From Candidatus Peribacteria bacterium (GTDB lineage Bacteria; Patescibacteria; JAEDAM01; Absconditabacterales; Absconditicoccaceae): a stretch of 7,466 nucleotides of DNA. The stretch lies in NCBI GenBank assembly GCA_031288635.1, contig JAITQZ010000094.1, positions 1 through 7,466 of the forward strand, given 5' to 3'. How positions within the stretch are numbered: position 1 is the stretch's first letter; each line of letters begins with the position of its first letter. Positions 6,229-7,466 of the stretch are shown here, in pieces. Made by a program: the position numbers and the translations under genes. Below the pieces are notes generated by a model. It did not search any database. It saw only the letters and a list, made by a program, of their open reading frames with translations, and was not told where the DNA came from.

Positions 6229-7242
6229 ATGAATCGAATTCTTGGTGCCGGATTAGCATGTGTTGATATAATATATGATAATAATAATGACAACAACAAA
6301 ATTGAGTTTCAAAATGGGGGAACATGTGCTAATGTGCTTTCAGTATTGGCGCAGTTAGGTTGGGATGCTGAAATACTAAAACCAAGATATGCTGATTTTT
6401 TCGATACTTTTTTAAATGAAACCTTCTGTAATCTGAATGTAAAATGCATGTACTATAAGTATTCAAAAAAAACAACACCACGAGTTATAGAATTGCTTAA
6501 TCAAAGGAAACACATTTTTAAGACATGTTGTCCGAGTTGCGCTCGGAAAATCACATCTTTAGATATGCCTTCGGTTAATGACATCGAAAAATTGGATTTG
6601 TTTTATAAAGACTATGCGCTTTTTTTTCATGATCGTGTTTCTCCCGGGGTGAATCAGATAATAGCGGAGATGAAGAAGAATAGAAAAGTAGTGATGTATG
6701 AGCCGAATGGGTTCAGAAATGCAAAAATCTTTATGAATCATTGCAAGAAATGTGACATTGTCAAGTTTTCTGGATCGCAAGTACCAATGGAAATTGCGGA
6801 AAGAATAAGGATTGACGCCTATAACAACGAGACAAAAATTATCATTAATACCAACGGGGAAAACGGATTAGTATTTGCTCATCGAAAAAAAAATGGACTC
6901 ATGACCTCATGGCAAAGAATCCCTCCATTTACTTCAAGGCAAGTATTTGATACATCTGGAGCAGGCGATTGGTTTACAGCAGGATTCCTGGATAAGCTAC
7001 TCAGAAAGTTTTCAATTCTTCCAACTGGAATTGAGGAAGAATTTATTGTTGCCTGTATTGAGGAGGGAAAAAGGAATGCCAAAATATGTTGTACCTCGTT
7101 AGGAGCACAAGGAGCTTTTTATAGTAATACTCAAATAAAAAAACTGCGTATGAATGCTACAGCTATCATGTCATCATACCCTTCTAAAATAGCCATAAAA
7201 ACGGAGAACAACTATTGTACAAAATGTTTTTTAGAATTATGA
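6229..7242 (+). CDS. PfkB/ribokinase-family sugar or nucleoside kinase
   Basis: A 337-residue kinase of usual family length. The N-terminal strand GAGLACVDII (6-15) and the substrate-side GGTCANVLSVLAQLGW (30-45) match the first PfkB signature region. NTNGENGLVF (207-216) matches the TxGxxG strand near the ATP site, and DTSGAGDWFTAGF (241-253) is the second PfkB signature, with the anion hole GAGD (244-247) and catalytic base D247 intact. ATP-dependent phosphorylation of a sugar, nucleoside or similar hydroxyl compound is expected; the substrate is unknown. Unusual for the family are three CxxC pairs: CPSC at 101-104 (next to C100), CKKC at 172-175 and CTKC at 330-333 near the C terminus, which suggest bound zinc. 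The AGGAG site at 6219-6223, 5 nt before the ATG, and the 13-nt gap place it as the last gene of the operon. It contains three homopolymer runs of 8-9 bases but no frameshift is seen. Confidence 0.92.
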   Translation: MNRILGAGLACVDIIYDNNNDNNKIEFQNGGTCANVLSVLAQLGWDAEILKPRYADFFDTFLNETFCNLNVKCMYYKYSKKTTPRVIELLNQRKHIFKTCCPSCARKITSLDMPSVNDIEKLDLFYKDYALFFHDRVSPGVNQIIAEMKKNRKVVMYEPNGFRNAKIFMNHCKKCDIVKFSGSQVPMEIAERIRIDAYNNETKIIINTNGENGLVFAHRKKNGLMTSWQRIPPFTSRQVFDTSGAGDWFTAGFLDKLLRKFSILPTGIEEEFIVACIEEGKRNAKICCTSLGAQGAFYSNTQIKKLRMNATAIMSSYPSKIAIKTENNYCTKCFLEL

Positions 7243-7283
7243 ACTGCATAACTGATTCAAATATCAACATCCGCAGTCAATTT

Positions 7284-7320
7284 AACGCGCCAAGCGAATT
7301 CGAACGCATGGCGCGTTTTC
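7284..7320 (+). terminator. Probable rho-independent terminator of the operon
   Basis: AACGCGCCA (7284-7292) and TGGCGCGTT (7309-7317) form a perfect 9-bp, GC-rich stem. An inner GCG/CGC pairing (7294-7296 with 7305-7307) can extend it past an A-A mismatch, leaving an 8-nt loop. The stem runs into TTTTC (7316-7320). It lies 41 nt after the kinase stop, where an operon terminator is expected. The T-run is short and broken by C, so efficiency is uncertain. The opposite direction has no good T-run. Confidence 0.62.
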
Positions 7321-7466
7321 TCTGTACCCATTCTTCCGATCAGCAGGCTAATTAGCAGATAGCAGTAAGCGCAACATAGAGGGGTACCTAGCGATGTGTG
7401 TGCCAAAAGGGTAAAGTGGTACGACGTAGGGAAAACCTGCGCCGTATAAATTGTTATCAAGGATAT
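7321..7466. other. Right flank, no supported gene
   Basis: The last 146 bases hold no open frame I would call a gene. A 67-codon frame on the - strand (7257-7460) runs through the terminator, has no recognisable motif, and I treat it as chance. TATAAA near 7445 and AAGGA near 7460 on the + strand could belong to a gene starting just beyond the window, but this cannot be tested here. No tRNA, direct repeat of the left flank or insertion sequence end was found. Confidence 0.4.

Noticed and set aside
236..7242. Ordinary sugar catabolism operon
   Set aside because: The PRPP-loop protein, ORC-like ATPase and orphan protein have no place in known sugar operons, and there is no transporter, sensor kinase or LacI/DeoR/GntR-type regulator.
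131..7321. GGCGCGT and GTTTTCT shared between left flank (120-137) and terminator (7310-7321), as possible attachment-site repeats
   Set aside because: The matches are 7-8 bases, in different order and spacing, and one copy is part of the terminator stem. Not enough for an att or target duplication.
7257..7460. 67-codon frame on the - strand at the right end
   Set aside because: It reads through the terminator hairpin, has no recognisable domain and no clear ribosome site.

Overview
The window carries a compact cassette of five genes, all on the + strand, set between two short flanks of different base composition. The cassette (about 150-7320) is AT-rich, roughly 33-37% G+C in the lines I counted by hand. 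The first 60 bases are about 75% G+C and the next 60 about 53%. This contrast, the frequent AGA and ATA codons, the recognisable sigma-70 type promoter and the Shine-Dalgarno spacing suggest a horizontally acquired accessory module in a proteobacterium. A gammaproteobacterium is my best guess, but nothing here fixes the species.

Layout. 1-154: GC-rich left flank with no confident gene. 155-235: promoter (-35 at 155-160, -10 at 178-183) with a near-perfect 17-bp palindrome over the -10 and start site, then a short leader. 236-2101: sugar isomerase (SIS) domain fused to a HAD phosphatase domain. 2124-3221: phosphoribosyltransferase-like protein resembling the PRTase-CE family of predicted conflict systems. 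3224-5125: ORC/CDC6-like AAA+ ATPase. 5118-6215: an unrecognised alpha/beta protein of probable Rossmannoid fold. 6229-7242: PfkB/ribokinase-family kinase with three CxxC pairs. 7284-7320: hairpin with a short T-run, the likely operon terminator. 7321-7466: right flank with no supported gene. Gene junctions are 22 nt, 2 nt, an 8-nt overlap and 13 nt, so this is almost certainly one operon.

Working together. Every domain that can be placed by motif falls into two groups. The first handles sugar phosphates or ribosyl compounds: isomerase, phosphatase, PRPP-loop protein and sugar or nucleoside kinase. The second is an ATP-driven, ORC-like switch. The unplaced fourth protein is translationally coupled to the ATPase. 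No transporter, catabolic regulator or complete known sugar pathway is present, so an ordinary carbohydrate operon is a poor fit. The most economical reading is a multi-gene defence or conflict system in which a sugar- or nucleotide-derived molecule is made, modified or sensed and the AAA+ protein gates the response. The domain identities are well supported. The defence role and the chemistry are inference.
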